Source: Thermoflexia bacterium (GTDB lineage: Bacteria; Chloroflexota; Anaerolineae; B4-G1). From it: a DNA stretch of 32,176 nucleotides. The notes beneath the pieces were generated by a model that did not search any database, was not told where the DNA came from, and was given only the letters and a program-made list of their open reading frames with translations. Of the stretch, positions 14,881 to 23,575 are shown one piece after another (position 1 is the stretch's first letter; the number at the start of each line of letters is the position of its first letter). The DNA is taken from contig DUEK01000132.1 in NCBI GenBank assembly GCA_011192155.1, positions 1-32,176 of the forward strand, given 5' to 3'. A program made the translations under genes and the position numbers.

Positions 14881-16962
14881 CTATTTCCCCACCGCTTCCA
14901 CCCGCACCGCGCAGACCTTGTACTCTGGAATCCCAGAATCCGGGTCGAGAGCAGCGTTGGTGAGCGCGTTGGCGGCTGCCTCGGCAAAGTGGAACGGGAT
15001 AAAAACGACGCCCGGCCGGATGCGCTGCGTGACCCGCACACTTAACTCGATCTCTCCCCGGCGGCTGGCGACCCGTACACGCCCCCCTCGTTGTCCCCCC
15101 CGCAGGCGGGGGAAAAGCAGCCCGATGCTGGCGGCATCGTCCGGGTGCATCTCCACGTAAGCCTCCGGCACCTCCTGACCTAACTTTTCCGAGCGGCGCG
15201 TCATCGTGCCGGTGTGAAAGTGGAACATCAAGCGACCGGTAGTCAGGATGAAGGGGTACTCGTCGTCTGGAAGCTCGGCCGCCTCCCGAAATTCGATGGC
15301 GTGGAACTTGCCCCGCCCGCGACTGAACTTGCCCGCGTGCAGATAGGGCGTGCCGGGATGGTCGGTGGTCGGCACCGGCCACTGGAGCGAGCCTACCTCT
15401 TCCAGCCGTTCGTAGGAAACCCCGCCGTAAATAGGCGTCACCGCGGCGATCTCGTCCATCACCTCTTTCGGCGACGCGAAACCAAAGCCGTGAGCGTCCA
15501 TACGCTGCGCCAGTTGGCAGATGATGGCCCAATCGGGCCGAGACTCTCCCACCGGCTCGACCGCCTTACGCACTCGCTGGATGCGCCGGTCAGTGCCGGT
15601 GAAGGTGCCATCCCTTTCAGCAAACGACGTCCCCGGCAGGACGACGTGGGCCAGTTGGGCCGTCTCGGTGAGAAAAATATCCTGCACCACTAAAAAGTCC
15701 AGTTGCTCCAAACAATGGCGGGCGTGGTTGACGTCGGGATCGGAGAGCATGGGGTTCTCTCCCATCACGTAGAGGGCGCGGAGACGGCCCTCGCCGGCGG
15801 CGGGAATCATCTCCGTCGCCTTCAATCCGGCCTGGTCGGAGAGGCCATCCACGCCCCAGGCCGCCTCGAACTTGGCCTGTAGTTCCGGCACGGTCACGTT
15901 CTGGTAGCCGGGATAGACGTTGGGCAGTCCGCCCAGGTCGCATGCGCCCTGGACGTTGTTCTGTCCGCGCAGGGGGTTGACCCCGCCCCCAGGCACGCCC
16001 ATATTGCCGGTCAGCATCGCCAGGTTGGCGCAGGATTTGACGTTATCGGTGCCGGAGGTGTGCTGAGTGATACCCATGGCGTAGAGGATGGCAGCGGGTT
16101 TATGGGCGGCGTACATGCGCGCCGCCGCTCGCAAGTCGTCGGCCGGGATGCCGCTGATCTCTTCAACCCGCTCTGGGGTATATTCCGCCGCCACCTGGCA
16201 CAACTCCTCGAACCCCTCGGTCCGCTCTGCGACAAAAGTCTCGTCCTCCAATCCCTCGCTGATGATGACATTCATCAACCCGTTGATCCAGGCCACGTTG
16301 GTGCCGGGCCGGAAGCGCAAGTAGATGTCGGCGAACCGAGCCATCTGTATCTCGCGCGGGTCAGCGACGATGATCTTGGCCCCCCGCTCCTGCGCCTCCA
16401 TCACGTGGCTGGCGACCAGGGGATGAGCCTCGGATGTATTGGAGCCGGTGATGAGAAAGCACTGCGTGTGCTCGCTGAACTCGGGGACAGAGTTGGTCAT
16501 CGCCCCACTGCCGAACGCGGCGACCAGACCGGCCACCGTGGGAGCGTGTCAGAGACGAGCGCAGTGATCCACATTGTTCGTCTTTATCACTGCGCGGGCG
16601 AATTTCTGTAAGAGATAGTTCTCCTCGTTGGTACACTTGGCTGAGGTCAAAAAGCCGATGGCATCGGAGTCAGATTCGCCGTGGATGATGGCGAGTTTCT
16701 CCGCTACCAGCGTCAGCGCCTCGTCCCACGTCGCCTCCTTAAGACTATCGCCCCGCCGGATGAGGGGTGTCCTCAGCCGCTCGGGGTGATTGACGAAGGA
16801 AGCGGCGTTCCAACCCTTGATGCACAATTTACCCCGGCTGATGGGGTGCTCTTTATCGGGGAGCACGCCCACGATTTCTCCATCCAGCACCTGAAGATAA
16901 AGTCCGCAACCGCACCCGCAGTAGATGCAGGTGGTGAGGACGTTTCGATATTCAATGTCCAC
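14881..16962 (-). CDS. fdhA: Selenocysteine-containing formate dehydrogenase, catalytic (alpha) subunit
   Basis: Molybdenum/tungsten-bis-MGD enzyme oxidising formate to CO2 (or the reverse). 693 residues when the in-frame UGA at 16549-16551 is read as selenocysteine 138. Without readthrough the gene looks like two fragments. The context ARL-U-HAPTVAGL matches the active-site region of FdhH-type enzymes, where Sec is a Mo/W ligand and the next His is catalytic. The N-terminal 4Fe-4S site is Cys12, Cys15, Cys19 and Cys47; the dinucleotide-binding domain is at about 570-693. Start: GTG 16962 after GGGAGGGA. Oddity: a palindromic insertion encodes FPRLRGGQRGG near the C-terminus. It is the last gene of the hdr-fdh operon. 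Confidence 0.93.
16519..16551 (-). promoter_or_regulatory. UGA selenocysteine codon and SECIS hairpin of fdhA
   Basis: UGA at 16549-16551 is followed 14 bases later by a stem GGUGGC (complement of 16532-16537) with GUCGCC (complement of 16519-16524) and a loop CGGUCUG. The GGUCU apical motif at this distance is the known SelB-binding feature of the E. coli fdhF SECIS. The pairing includes two G-U pairs. Confidence 0.82.
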
Positions 16963-17033
16963 TGACTATTCCCTCCCAATCATTCGAATTCCAGGTCACT
17001 CTGAAACAGTTTCCAATTGTGCTATGGTGCAGC

Positions 17034-19346
17034 TCAAGCTTTGCCATCCTCTTGCTGTGGAGATGGGGGCGACGGGGTGGGGGTAGCAGGAGTCGCTGGC
17101 TGCGGTTGCTCCTGCTGCGAGGAGCGAATCCGCGATCCCAGGCTGCCCAGCAGTTGGAAGACGCCCTGCTGAGTCGCATTCGCGGTCAGCCCCCAGATGA
17201 TCAACGCTGCATAATCTTCCATAAGGTTGTCGCCAAACGTGGCATCCTTAAAGTAAATCTCAACCATGCCGAGGTAAGCCAGGGCAAACAAAGTCGCGGC
17301 CGCTAGAACAGTACGGTAGGACGTTTGACGAAGCCAGGGGACTGACCGCTGCAGGCGAGCGCCTAACCGCTTCATCCACGCGACCAGACCGCTCAACCTG
17401 TCTTTGCCTCCTATCGTGTCCGTCCTATCGCCAGGCCCAGGAGACACGTCAAGGTACTCCCCCTCAATCGCCCCCCAGTCTTCGTTATACTCCCAGTCAT
17501 CTGTCTCGTATGACTTTTCAAGCCACTCCACGACCGCAAGGCCGAACACATTGCGAAGGTCCTGGTCGGCCTGGCGTAACTGGTCGCGGATCGGCTCGAT
17601 CTTGCTTGCGTCTACGTCCTTGTCAAACCGCTTGAGCGCCAAACGCTTCGCTTTGGCCCAATTCCCGATCTCGTTCAGAGCATTATTGACATTCTGATCA
17701 TGCGTGGCTCTAGAATCAATGTCCGGCGGACTACCTTTCAAGTCGCCAACGATCTGCCGCAACTCCGTGAGCTTCTCCGCATCAATCTGCGCATCTTGGC
17801 CTAATTCTGCTGACATATGGGAGTGCTCTTCAAGGAACACTCGAACGTCCTCCTCCAGTTGCCACGACATTTTCCACGCCTGGAGGAGAACTTGAAGCCG
17901 CTTGAGGTGCGGAAGGACGGCGTTCTCCATTACCTGATATTTCTCACTTGTCCGGCACTGGAGCAGATCGTCCCAGCTGTCCCGCAGCACCCGCTCGCTC
18001 TGCTCCGCATAGGGATACTCGCTCAGATCATCATCAAAGCCTTCGAAACGGTGTAGCCCTCTGTCGATCCGCGCGCCCAGGTTAAACAGATCATCAAACA
18101 GATCGCGGTTCTCCCGCAGGTTGTGCAAACTGTACACCTTGTCCAGGCTGCCCCGAGCGGCCTCAAGGCTGCCCGGACGATCCCGGTCCAGCGCCCCCTG
18201 GGCCAGATCAAGCAACCGTTCGACCTCTATCCCACAGAGCCAGTAAAACTGGTAAATGCGAGTACTCGGACTGATCCACCCCTCCTGCAGACGTCCCCTC
18301 TCCTCCCGAATCTCCAAATAGACCTTGTCCCTCTCCTGGCTCTCAGTGGAGTAGTAGGCGAGCATCGACCCAATAGCGATGCTTAGGAACAGAACGACCA
18401 GTGGCCACCCCAGGTCGTGCTTCAGCGTCAGTTCCACCGGGATCTCCAGGTTGTCCGCATTTTCACTGGAGAGCACGACCTTGCCACTATAGGACCCCGC
18501 CTGCACGCCATCCGCACCAAAATCAAACAGCAGAGGGTAAGAGAGCCGACCGTCCCGTGGCAGGGTGACGGGGCTGCGAATCTGGGTGACAACATCTGCC
18601 GGCAGGAAAGCGGTGTTATCCTCGACACCCATCAGCATCGAGGTACTCAGTTGCACCTGCCGCGCGTCGTTGGCTCCACTTGTCTCCAACAGTACCAGGG
18701 GGTAGACCAGGCTCTGGTTGACCACTTCGTTCAGACGGATCGGGGTGGGGTTGTCTACGGCCAGCGCGGGATTTGGGGAGTTGTTCAGGGTGAGCGTCAT
18801 AGTGATGAAATCCTGCCCTTCGCCATAGAACAGAAACATTACCCCCTCGTAGGTTCCCCGCTCAAAAGTGGTACCATCGGGCAGGTTCACGGTGACGATA
18901 AAGGGAGAAGGGACATCAAGTCTGTCAATCATCGAGGGGTCAGGGGTAATCTGAACTCGCTCGGCGAAGATTGTCCCCCCTTCCCTGCGATACAGGTTAT
19001 CCGGCACAAGCCGTATCGTCCCGGTGACGATTTCGCTCCACAGCGTGAACATGGCCTTATGAGCACCGCTCCCGCCCTCCTGGCGCAGGTGCAGATTGGT
19101 GTCGGGGTAGATGGTAAAGGCAGATTCGGGAACAGCCTCTGGCTGCTCCTCCTCACCGGCATCTTCCGTCGGTTCTACGGACGGATCTTCTCCCATCGGT
19201 TCTGTGGTTGGCTCTTTTGTGGAAACCGGTGTGCTTTCTGCTCCACCTCCCGGCAGGAACTCGGTAAGCTGGCAGCCAACCGACACAGAGAAGAGTAGGA
19301 CGAGTATTAGGAATGGGACAGCAACTTTACCCAGTTGACAGCGCAT
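17034..19346 (-). CDS. Large predicted lipoprotein/membrane protein, function unknown
   Basis: About 770 residues. The N-terminus is a lipoprotein signal (hydrophobic AVPFLILVLLFSVSVGC, lipid-accepting Cys about residue 25), followed by a Thr/Glu/Pro-rich linker and a beta-rich region (about 75-310). A membrane segment follows (LVVLFLSIAIGSMLAYY, about 316-332), then a long charged helical region (about 335-670), a second membrane segment (about 680-700), possibly a third, and a Pro/Thr-rich tail. Two ATGs exist; the second (19346) is preferred because AGGAGG abuts the first. It sits between the FdhB-like gene and fdhA, but no redox motif is visible. I do not recognise a family. Confidence 0.75.
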   Translation of the reverse strand: MRCQLGKVAVPFLILVLLFSVSVGCQLTEFLPGGGAESTPVSTKEPTTEPMGEDPSVEPTEDAGEEEQPEAVPESAFTIYPDTNLHLRQEGGSGAHKAMFTLWSEIVTGTIRLVPDNLYRREGGTIFAERVQITPDPSMIDRLDVPSPFIVTVNLPDGTTFERGTYEGVMFLFYGEGQDFITMTLTLNNSPNPALAVDNPTPIRLNEVVNQSLVYPLVLLETSGANDARQVQLSTSMLMGVEDNTAFLPADVVTQIRSPVTLPRDGRLSYPLLFDFGADGVQAGSYSGKVVLSSENADNLEIPVELTLKHDLGWPLVVLFLSIAIGSMLAYYSTESQERDKVYLEIREERGRLQEGWISPSTRIYQFYWLCGIEVERLLDLAQGALDRDRPGSLEAARGSLDKVYSLHNLRENRDLFDDLFNLGARIDRGLHRFEGFDDDLSEYPYAEQSERVLRDSWDDLLQCRTSEKYQVMENAVLPHLKRLQVLLQAWKMSWQLEEDVRVFLEEHSHMSAELGQDAQIDAEKLTELRQIVGDLKGSPPDIDSRATHDQNVNNALNEIGNWAKAKRLALKRFDKDVDASKIEPIRDQLRQADQDLRNVFGLAVVEWLEKSYETDDWEYNEDWGAIEGEYLDVSPGPGDRTDTIGGKDRLSGLVAWMKRLGARLQRSVPWLRQTSYRTVLAAATLFALAYLGMVEIYFKDATFGDNLMEDYAALIIWGLTANATQQGVFQLLGSLGSRIRSSQQEQPQPATPATPTPSPPSPQQEDGKA

Positions 19347-19428
19347 TTTCATCCTCCTTTCAATCCTCTATGAGCACATCCGCTTCTTTACACCTGAAAC
19401 CAATCTCTGCTCAGACGTCGAGGGGGGG

Positions 19429-20256
19429 CTACACATTTCTCACAAATGGCCCTTCCTCCAACGTCAACGAAAGCGGCGGCGGCATCTCGATATCCGCTCC
19501 CGGCGCGTACCCCAGCAAGTCTCCCACGTCGCCCCGGATCAAGTCGTAGAGCACGGTCAGCGGGATGTGAGACGGGCAGACCAATTCGCACTGGCGGCAG
19601 CCGACGCAACGGGCGGCCATGTGCATCGCCCGTATCAGATGAAACATGGGGAAGGGCGGCGACAGCACCCCCGGCTCTACCCAGGCCGGATTCTCCAATG
19701 TACACACCTCGCAAAAGCACTCGGGGCAGATGTTACGGCAGCCGTAGCACTTGATGCATTTGCGGAATTGCTGTTGCCAGAACTCGCGCCGCTCTTCCAG
19801 AGACATTCCCTCGTACTCGGCGACGATGGGGTTGGGCGGCGCGCCCGGAACCGGCGTACCAATTATCTCCGCCTGGGGCCATTGCTCCGGGTCGGGCGCG
19901 GGATCGGCGCAGTGGCACTCTTCCGCCTCCTCGGCAGTACACGTCACTCCCAGCAGATACAGCCTGTCGGCGTCCACCTGCTGACGCTTTGCCATCTCTA
20001 CCAGCGCGCGGGAGTCACAGCCCCGGGCCACGATGCCGAAGCGAGCTTCAGGGAACCGCTTTTGCAACATTGAGACGGTGGTGGAAAGCGGATAGCGGGG
20101 ATCCAGCGCCAGTTGTGAGAGAGCGTCCCCCTCTTGGAAAAGATAAGGAGCGGTTCCCTCCGCCGTTTGCCGCGACGCTATCACGCCATCCAGTTCTCGT
20201 AGTTTATCCGCCACGTGGGCAGCAAGTTCTTCCATCAAAGTGTCTCGTCCAGCCAT
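19429..20256 (-). CDS. FdhB/FrhB-like iron-sulfur protein with two 4Fe-4S clusters
   Basis: 275 residues. The N-terminal ~115 residues resemble the C-terminal part of FrhB/FdhB subunits (FGIVARGCDSRALVEMAKRQ, then LLGVTC). The C-terminal half has two ferredoxin-like motifs: Cys167, 170, 173, 177 and Cys217, 220, 223, 227, with extra cysteines at 180, 182 and 185. It probably carries electrons between the formate dehydrogenase catalytic subunit and the Hdr-MvhD module. ATG 20256 is preferred because AAAGGAG lies 9 bases upstream; it overlaps the end of hepT by 22 bases. ATG 20235, overlapping the hepT stop as TGATG, is the alternative. A flavin site is not obvious. Confidence 0.82.
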   Translation of the reverse strand: MAGRDTLMEELAAHVADKLRELDGVIASRQTAEGTAPYLFQEGDALSQLALDPRYPLSTTVSMLQKRFPEARFGIVARGCDSRALVEMAKRQQVDADRLYLLGVTCTAEEAEECHCADPAPDPEQWPQAEIIGTPVPGAPPNPIVAEYEGMSLEERREFWQQQFRKCIKCYGCRNICPECFCEVCTLENPAWVEPGVLSPPFPMFHLIRAMHMAARCVGCRQCELVCPSHIPLTVLYDLIRGDVGDLLGYAPGADIEMPPPLSLTLEEGPFVRNV

Positions 20257-20693
20257 TCCTCGTGCTCCTTTAGCCATATTCGATATGCTTCTGCGATGCG
20301 TTCCAGATCCATCAAGTCGCGAGTGCAAACCTCGTACAGTTCATCTGGCCCTATCTCGTGGTAAAAATGGACCATCCTGTTCCGGTATCCGGCAAGCACC
20401 CGCAAAAGTTCAGCCTCTTCCTGTGAAAGCACATTCCGCTCCTCCAACCCAGAGGCGATCTGCTTGTACTCGCTCACCCCCAAACCAAAGCCTTTTGCCA
20501 AGATATGGCGACCCAGATCAAGCAGTGCTTCCAGAGCACGACGCAAGCAGGACTCGGCCATCCCCACGTTCCGTCGATCGGCAAGAAACGCACCCTGGTC
20601 ATCCAAAGGCAATGCCTGAATTTCGTGGATCATCCGCTCGACCCAGGAGAGTCGATCTCCCACCACCCGTCTAGAAAGTGTATCAGGCGTCAT
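20235..20693 (-). CDS. hepT: HepT-like ribonuclease toxin
   Basis: 152-residue all-helical protein with the HEPN signature R-x4-H-x-Y: Arg104, His109 and Tyr111 in YRNRMVHFYHE. HepT toxins are RNases that are silenced when the paired MntA enzyme transfers AMP groups to the tyrosine of this motif. The ATG overlaps the mntA stop (TGATG at 20691-20695), so the pair is translationally coupled. Its 3' end overlaps the start of the next metabolic gene, so the module is embedded within the hdr-fdh operon. The family assignment is secure; activity in this organism is inferred. Confidence 0.9.
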   Translation of the reverse strand: MTPDTLSRRVVGDRLSWVERMIHEIQALPLDDQGAFLADRRNVGMAESCLRRALEALLDLGRHILAKGFGLGVSEYKQIASGLEERNVLSQEEAELLRVLAGYRNRMVHFYHEIGPDELYEVCTRDLMDLERIAEAYRIWLKEHEEWLDETL

Positions 20694-21115
20694 CAGCCTT
20701 CTCCAAAAATAAGCGCCAGTCTCTCTCTCTCCAGAGGAGCCAAATCTCCAGCTCGACGCAGAACGTACAAGTCGTACTCGTCGGCCTCGTAAGTATCGCG
20801 GGCGTAGAGCCGCTCCCCTCGAATGACGTTGGCAGCCAGAAATGGGTCGGCATCGTTGAGACAGACCAGATCTACGCGCTTCACCTCCAACAGATCCTCC
20901 AGCGCCTGGGCCAGACGGACTTTTTCTCGAACAGAAAGCTGCCTCCCTCTGCCGGTCTTTACCCCCACGTCCACGTCCGTCGAGCTGGCCGGCAGATCAG
21001 AGCGATCTTTGGCCAGCCATTCCCTCACCTCACCCGCGCGGCTTCCAAAAGTGTACAGAATGTCCACGTCAAATTCATCGCAAAGCTGGGACACGGTCTT
21101 GGTGCGGTCCGCCAT
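20693..21115 (-). CDS. mntA: MntA-like nucleotidyltransferase antitoxin
   Basis: 140-residue minimal nucleotidyltransferase. The active site is visible: Gly24-Ser25 in TFGSRAGE, then Asp47 and Asp49 in STDVDVGV, and a third likely metal ligand Asp82 in VKRVDLVCLN. The GS-to-DxD spacing is longer than the usual ~10 residues because of a REWLAKDRSDLPAS insertion. MntA antitoxins AMPylate HepT. The gene starts 10 bases after mvhD, with GAGGAGAGG just upstream, and ends overlapping hepT. Antitoxin-before-toxin order and coupling fit the known system. Confidence 0.9.
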   Translation of the reverse strand: MADRTKTVSQLCDEFDVDILYTFGSRAGEVREWLAKDRSDLPASSTDVDVGVKTGRGRQLSVREKVRLAQALEDLLEVKRVDLVCLNDADPFLAANVIRGERLYARDTYEADEYDLYVLRRAGDLAPLERERLALIFGEG

Positions 21116-21125
21116 CAGCCTCTCC

Positions 21126-21563
21126 TCAACCTACCCAACCTTCCTCCACAATCGGCCCCAGCCCCCGCACTACCTCTACAAACTCTTTCGTCACTTGGGC
21201 GAACTTGGGCGCTTCCGCCGACGAGACCCAGTCCAACCGGAACCGCTCCGGGTTGATGCCGATATAGCTCAGCAGGTTACGCAGCAGCGGCATACGTTTG
21301 ATGGTGCGATGGTTGCCGTTGATATAGTGACAGTCGCCGATGTGACAGCCCAGCACCAGCACCCCGTCGGCGCCGGAGCGAAAGGCCCGCATGACCATCT
21401 CTGGCGAGACCCGCCCCGAACACATCACGCGGATGGGCAAGACGTTGGCCGGCGATTCCATCCGCGCTATGCCGGCGTTATCCGCCCCAGCGTAGGAGCA
21501 CCAGTTACAGAGAAAGGCGACGATTCGTGGTTCAAAGATTGTTTGGTCAATTGATTGATTCAT
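21126..21563 (-). CDS. mvhD: MvhD-family iron-sulfur subunit
   Basis: 145 residues of the methyl-viologen-reducing hydrogenase delta subunit family. It carries a 2Fe-2S-type cluster and passes electrons between a hydrogenase or formate dehydrogenase and HdrA. Cysteine pattern: Cys19 and Cys22 in CNWCSYAGADNAG, Cys48 in MCSGRV, Cys73 and Cys78 in GCHIGDCHY, all conserved in the family. It is 13 bases downstream of hdrA. No hydrogenase genes accompany it here, so together with fdhA and the FdhB-like gene it points to formate rather than H2 as the electron donor or product. Confidence 0.93.
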   Translation of the reverse strand: MNQSIDQTIFEPRIVAFLCNWCSYAGADNAGIARMESPANVLPIRVMCSGRVSPEMVMRAFRSGADGVLVLGCHIGDCHYINGNHRTIKRMPLLRNLLSYIGINPERFRLDWVSSAEAPKFAQVTKEFVEVVRGLGPIVEEGWVG

Positions 21564-21576
21564 TGTGATGATTCTC

Positions 21577-23532
21577 CTACGCCGTCAACGCCAACAGCCC
21601 ATCAATCTGGGCCACGATTTCCTCGTCGGTGAAGTGAAGCGCGGTGATGGCCCCAGAAAGGCAAGTGGCGACGCAAGTACCGCATCCGTGACACAGCGCC
21701 GGATTGACCTCCGCTTTCCCGTCGGCGTCGCGGGCGATGGCGGTGTAGGGGCAAGATAGGATGCACTCGCCGCAGCCCACACATTTCTCCGCGTCCACCA
21801 CGGCGACGGTGGGCGAGATAGTTACTTCGCCCTGGTTGAACAGTCGCACCACCTCCAGCGCGGCGGCCCCGGCGTGAGCCACCGTATCCGGCACGTCGCG
21901 CGGCCCTTGAGCGCAGCCGGCCAGAAAGACACCGGCCGTGCTCGTCTCCACCGGCCTCAGCTTGGGGTGCGCCTCAGCGAACCAGCCATCGGGCGTGCGC
22001 CCCAGGCCAAAAGTGGAGGCCACCTGGCCGGCGTCCGGCTGCGGTTCGATAGCCGTCGCCAGGATGACCATGTCCACGTCGGCCGCCACCAGCCGGCCCA
22101 GGTTGGCGTCATCCCCTTTCACCCGCAGTTTGCCATCGGCGAGCACCTCCACCTCGGCTCCCTTGCCGCGCACAAAAGTGATGCCCTCCTCCTGGATGCG
22201 CTCGTAGAATTCTTCGTACCCCTTGCCAAAGGCCCGCATATCCATGTAAAAGTCAAAAACCTCGGCCCCGGTCTTTTCCCGCACCTGATGGGCGTGCTTG
22301 AGCGAGTACATGCAGCAAAAGCGGGAGCAATAAATATGGGCGTTCTCGTCACGGCTGCCGATGCAGTGGATGATGGCGACCTGCTCCGGGTTTTTCCCGT
22401 CGGCGGTCAGAATCTCGCCGGCGGTGGGGCCGCCAGAGTTGGTGAGCCGCTCGAATTGCAATCCGGTGAGAATGTTAGGCGAGAGACCGTAGGAATACTG
22501 CGGCAGTTGCAGCGGGTCCCACATGGCATAGCCCGTGGCGACGACGATAGCGCCCACCTGCACGTCCAGCAGTTCGTCCTCCTGCTCAAAGTCAATCGCG
22601 CCGACGGAACAGTTCTTCTCACACAGCCTGCACTTGCCCTTGAGAAAGTAGAGACAGTTTTCCCGGTCAATCACCGGCAGGTTGGGAATAGACTGGGAAA
22701 AGGAAAAGTAGATCGCTTTGCGTTTTCCCATCCCGACCTCAAAGACGGTATCCTGCACCCGCCGGGGGCACTTTTCCTGGCAGATACCGCAGCCGGTACA
22801 CAACTCTTCGTTCACCGACCGCGCCCGCTTGCGGATGCGCGCGGTAAAGTTGCCCACGTACCCAGAGACGTGCTCAACCTCGCTGTAGGTCAGGAGAGTG
22901 ATGTTGGGATGCCGACCGGCATCCATCATTTTGGGGCCGAGAATTCAGGTGCTACAGTCGAGGGTGGGAAAGGTCTTGTCCAGTTGCGCCATGTGGCCGC
23001 CGATGGTCGGCTCTCGCTCCACCAAATAGACCTGGTAGCCAGAATCGGCGATGGAGAGCGCGGCCTGGATGCCGGCGATGCCACCGCCGACGACCAGCGC
23101 CGCCTGCGTGACCGGCTCCTGGCGCGCTTCCAGCGAAATGTGATAAGCCACCCGCGCCACCGCCGACCGCACCAGCCGCTTGGCCTTTTCCGTCGCCACC
23201 GCCTTGTCGTGGGTGATCCAGGAGACGTGCTCACGGATGTTCGCCATCTCAAAGAAGTAGGGGTTCATCCCGGCTCCCGCCACCGCCCGCCGGAAGGTCG
23301 GCTCGTGCATGCGGGGGGTGCAGGAGGCGACCACGACCCGGTTCAGTCCCAGTTCGCGGATGTCATCCTGAATCATCAATTGACCGGGCTCGGAACACGT
23401 GTACTTGTGCTGCCGTGCAATGACGACACCGGGTAGCGTGGCGGACATCTCTACCACCGCGGGCACGTCGACCGTGGCCGAGATATTGACGCCGCACTCG
23501 CAGATGTAGACACCGATTCGAGGTTCTTCCAT
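21577..23532 (-). CDS. hdrA: Selenocysteine-containing HdrA-like flavoprotein (heterodisulfide reductase subunit A)
   Basis: 651 residues when the UGA at 22945-22947 is read as selenocysteine 196; otherwise it would look like two genes. HdrA is the FAD-binding, probable electron-bifurcating subunit. Order: N-terminal domain with Cys11 and Cys13, FAD-binding GGGIAG at 149-154, then [18 protein letters not shown], where the usual D-C-x-x-C motif has Sec in place of the second Cys. Ferredoxin motifs follow: [12 protein letters not shown] (245-255), CRLCEKNC, and two more near the C-terminus ([23 protein letters not shown]). ATG 23532 follows AAAGGAG. There is no CoM/CoB context, so the substrate is probably not the methanogenic heterodisulfide. 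Confidence 0.92.
22906..22947 (-). promoter_or_regulatory. UGA selenocysteine codon and SECIS hairpin of hdrA
   Basis: UGA at 22945-22947. Downstream, GGAUGCC and GGCAUCC form a perfect 7-bp stem closing a GGUC loop (or six pairs with loop CGGUCG); the loop begins 27 bases after the UGA. The GGU-type apical loop matches bacterial SECIS elements and the fdhA element in the same operon. Confidence 0.78.
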
Positions 23533-23575
23533 AATGTGGACTCCTTTAACTGCTTTGGGATTGATTCCGCTCTTC

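Noticed and set aside
14881-16962. fdhA as a pseudogene split by a stop codon
   Set aside because: The only interruption is UGA at the known Sec position, with a matching SECIS hairpin and intact sequence on both sides.
21874-23436. 520-residue open frame on the plus strand
   Set aside because: Antisense shadow of hdrA; composition is Arg/His-rich with no recognisable domain.
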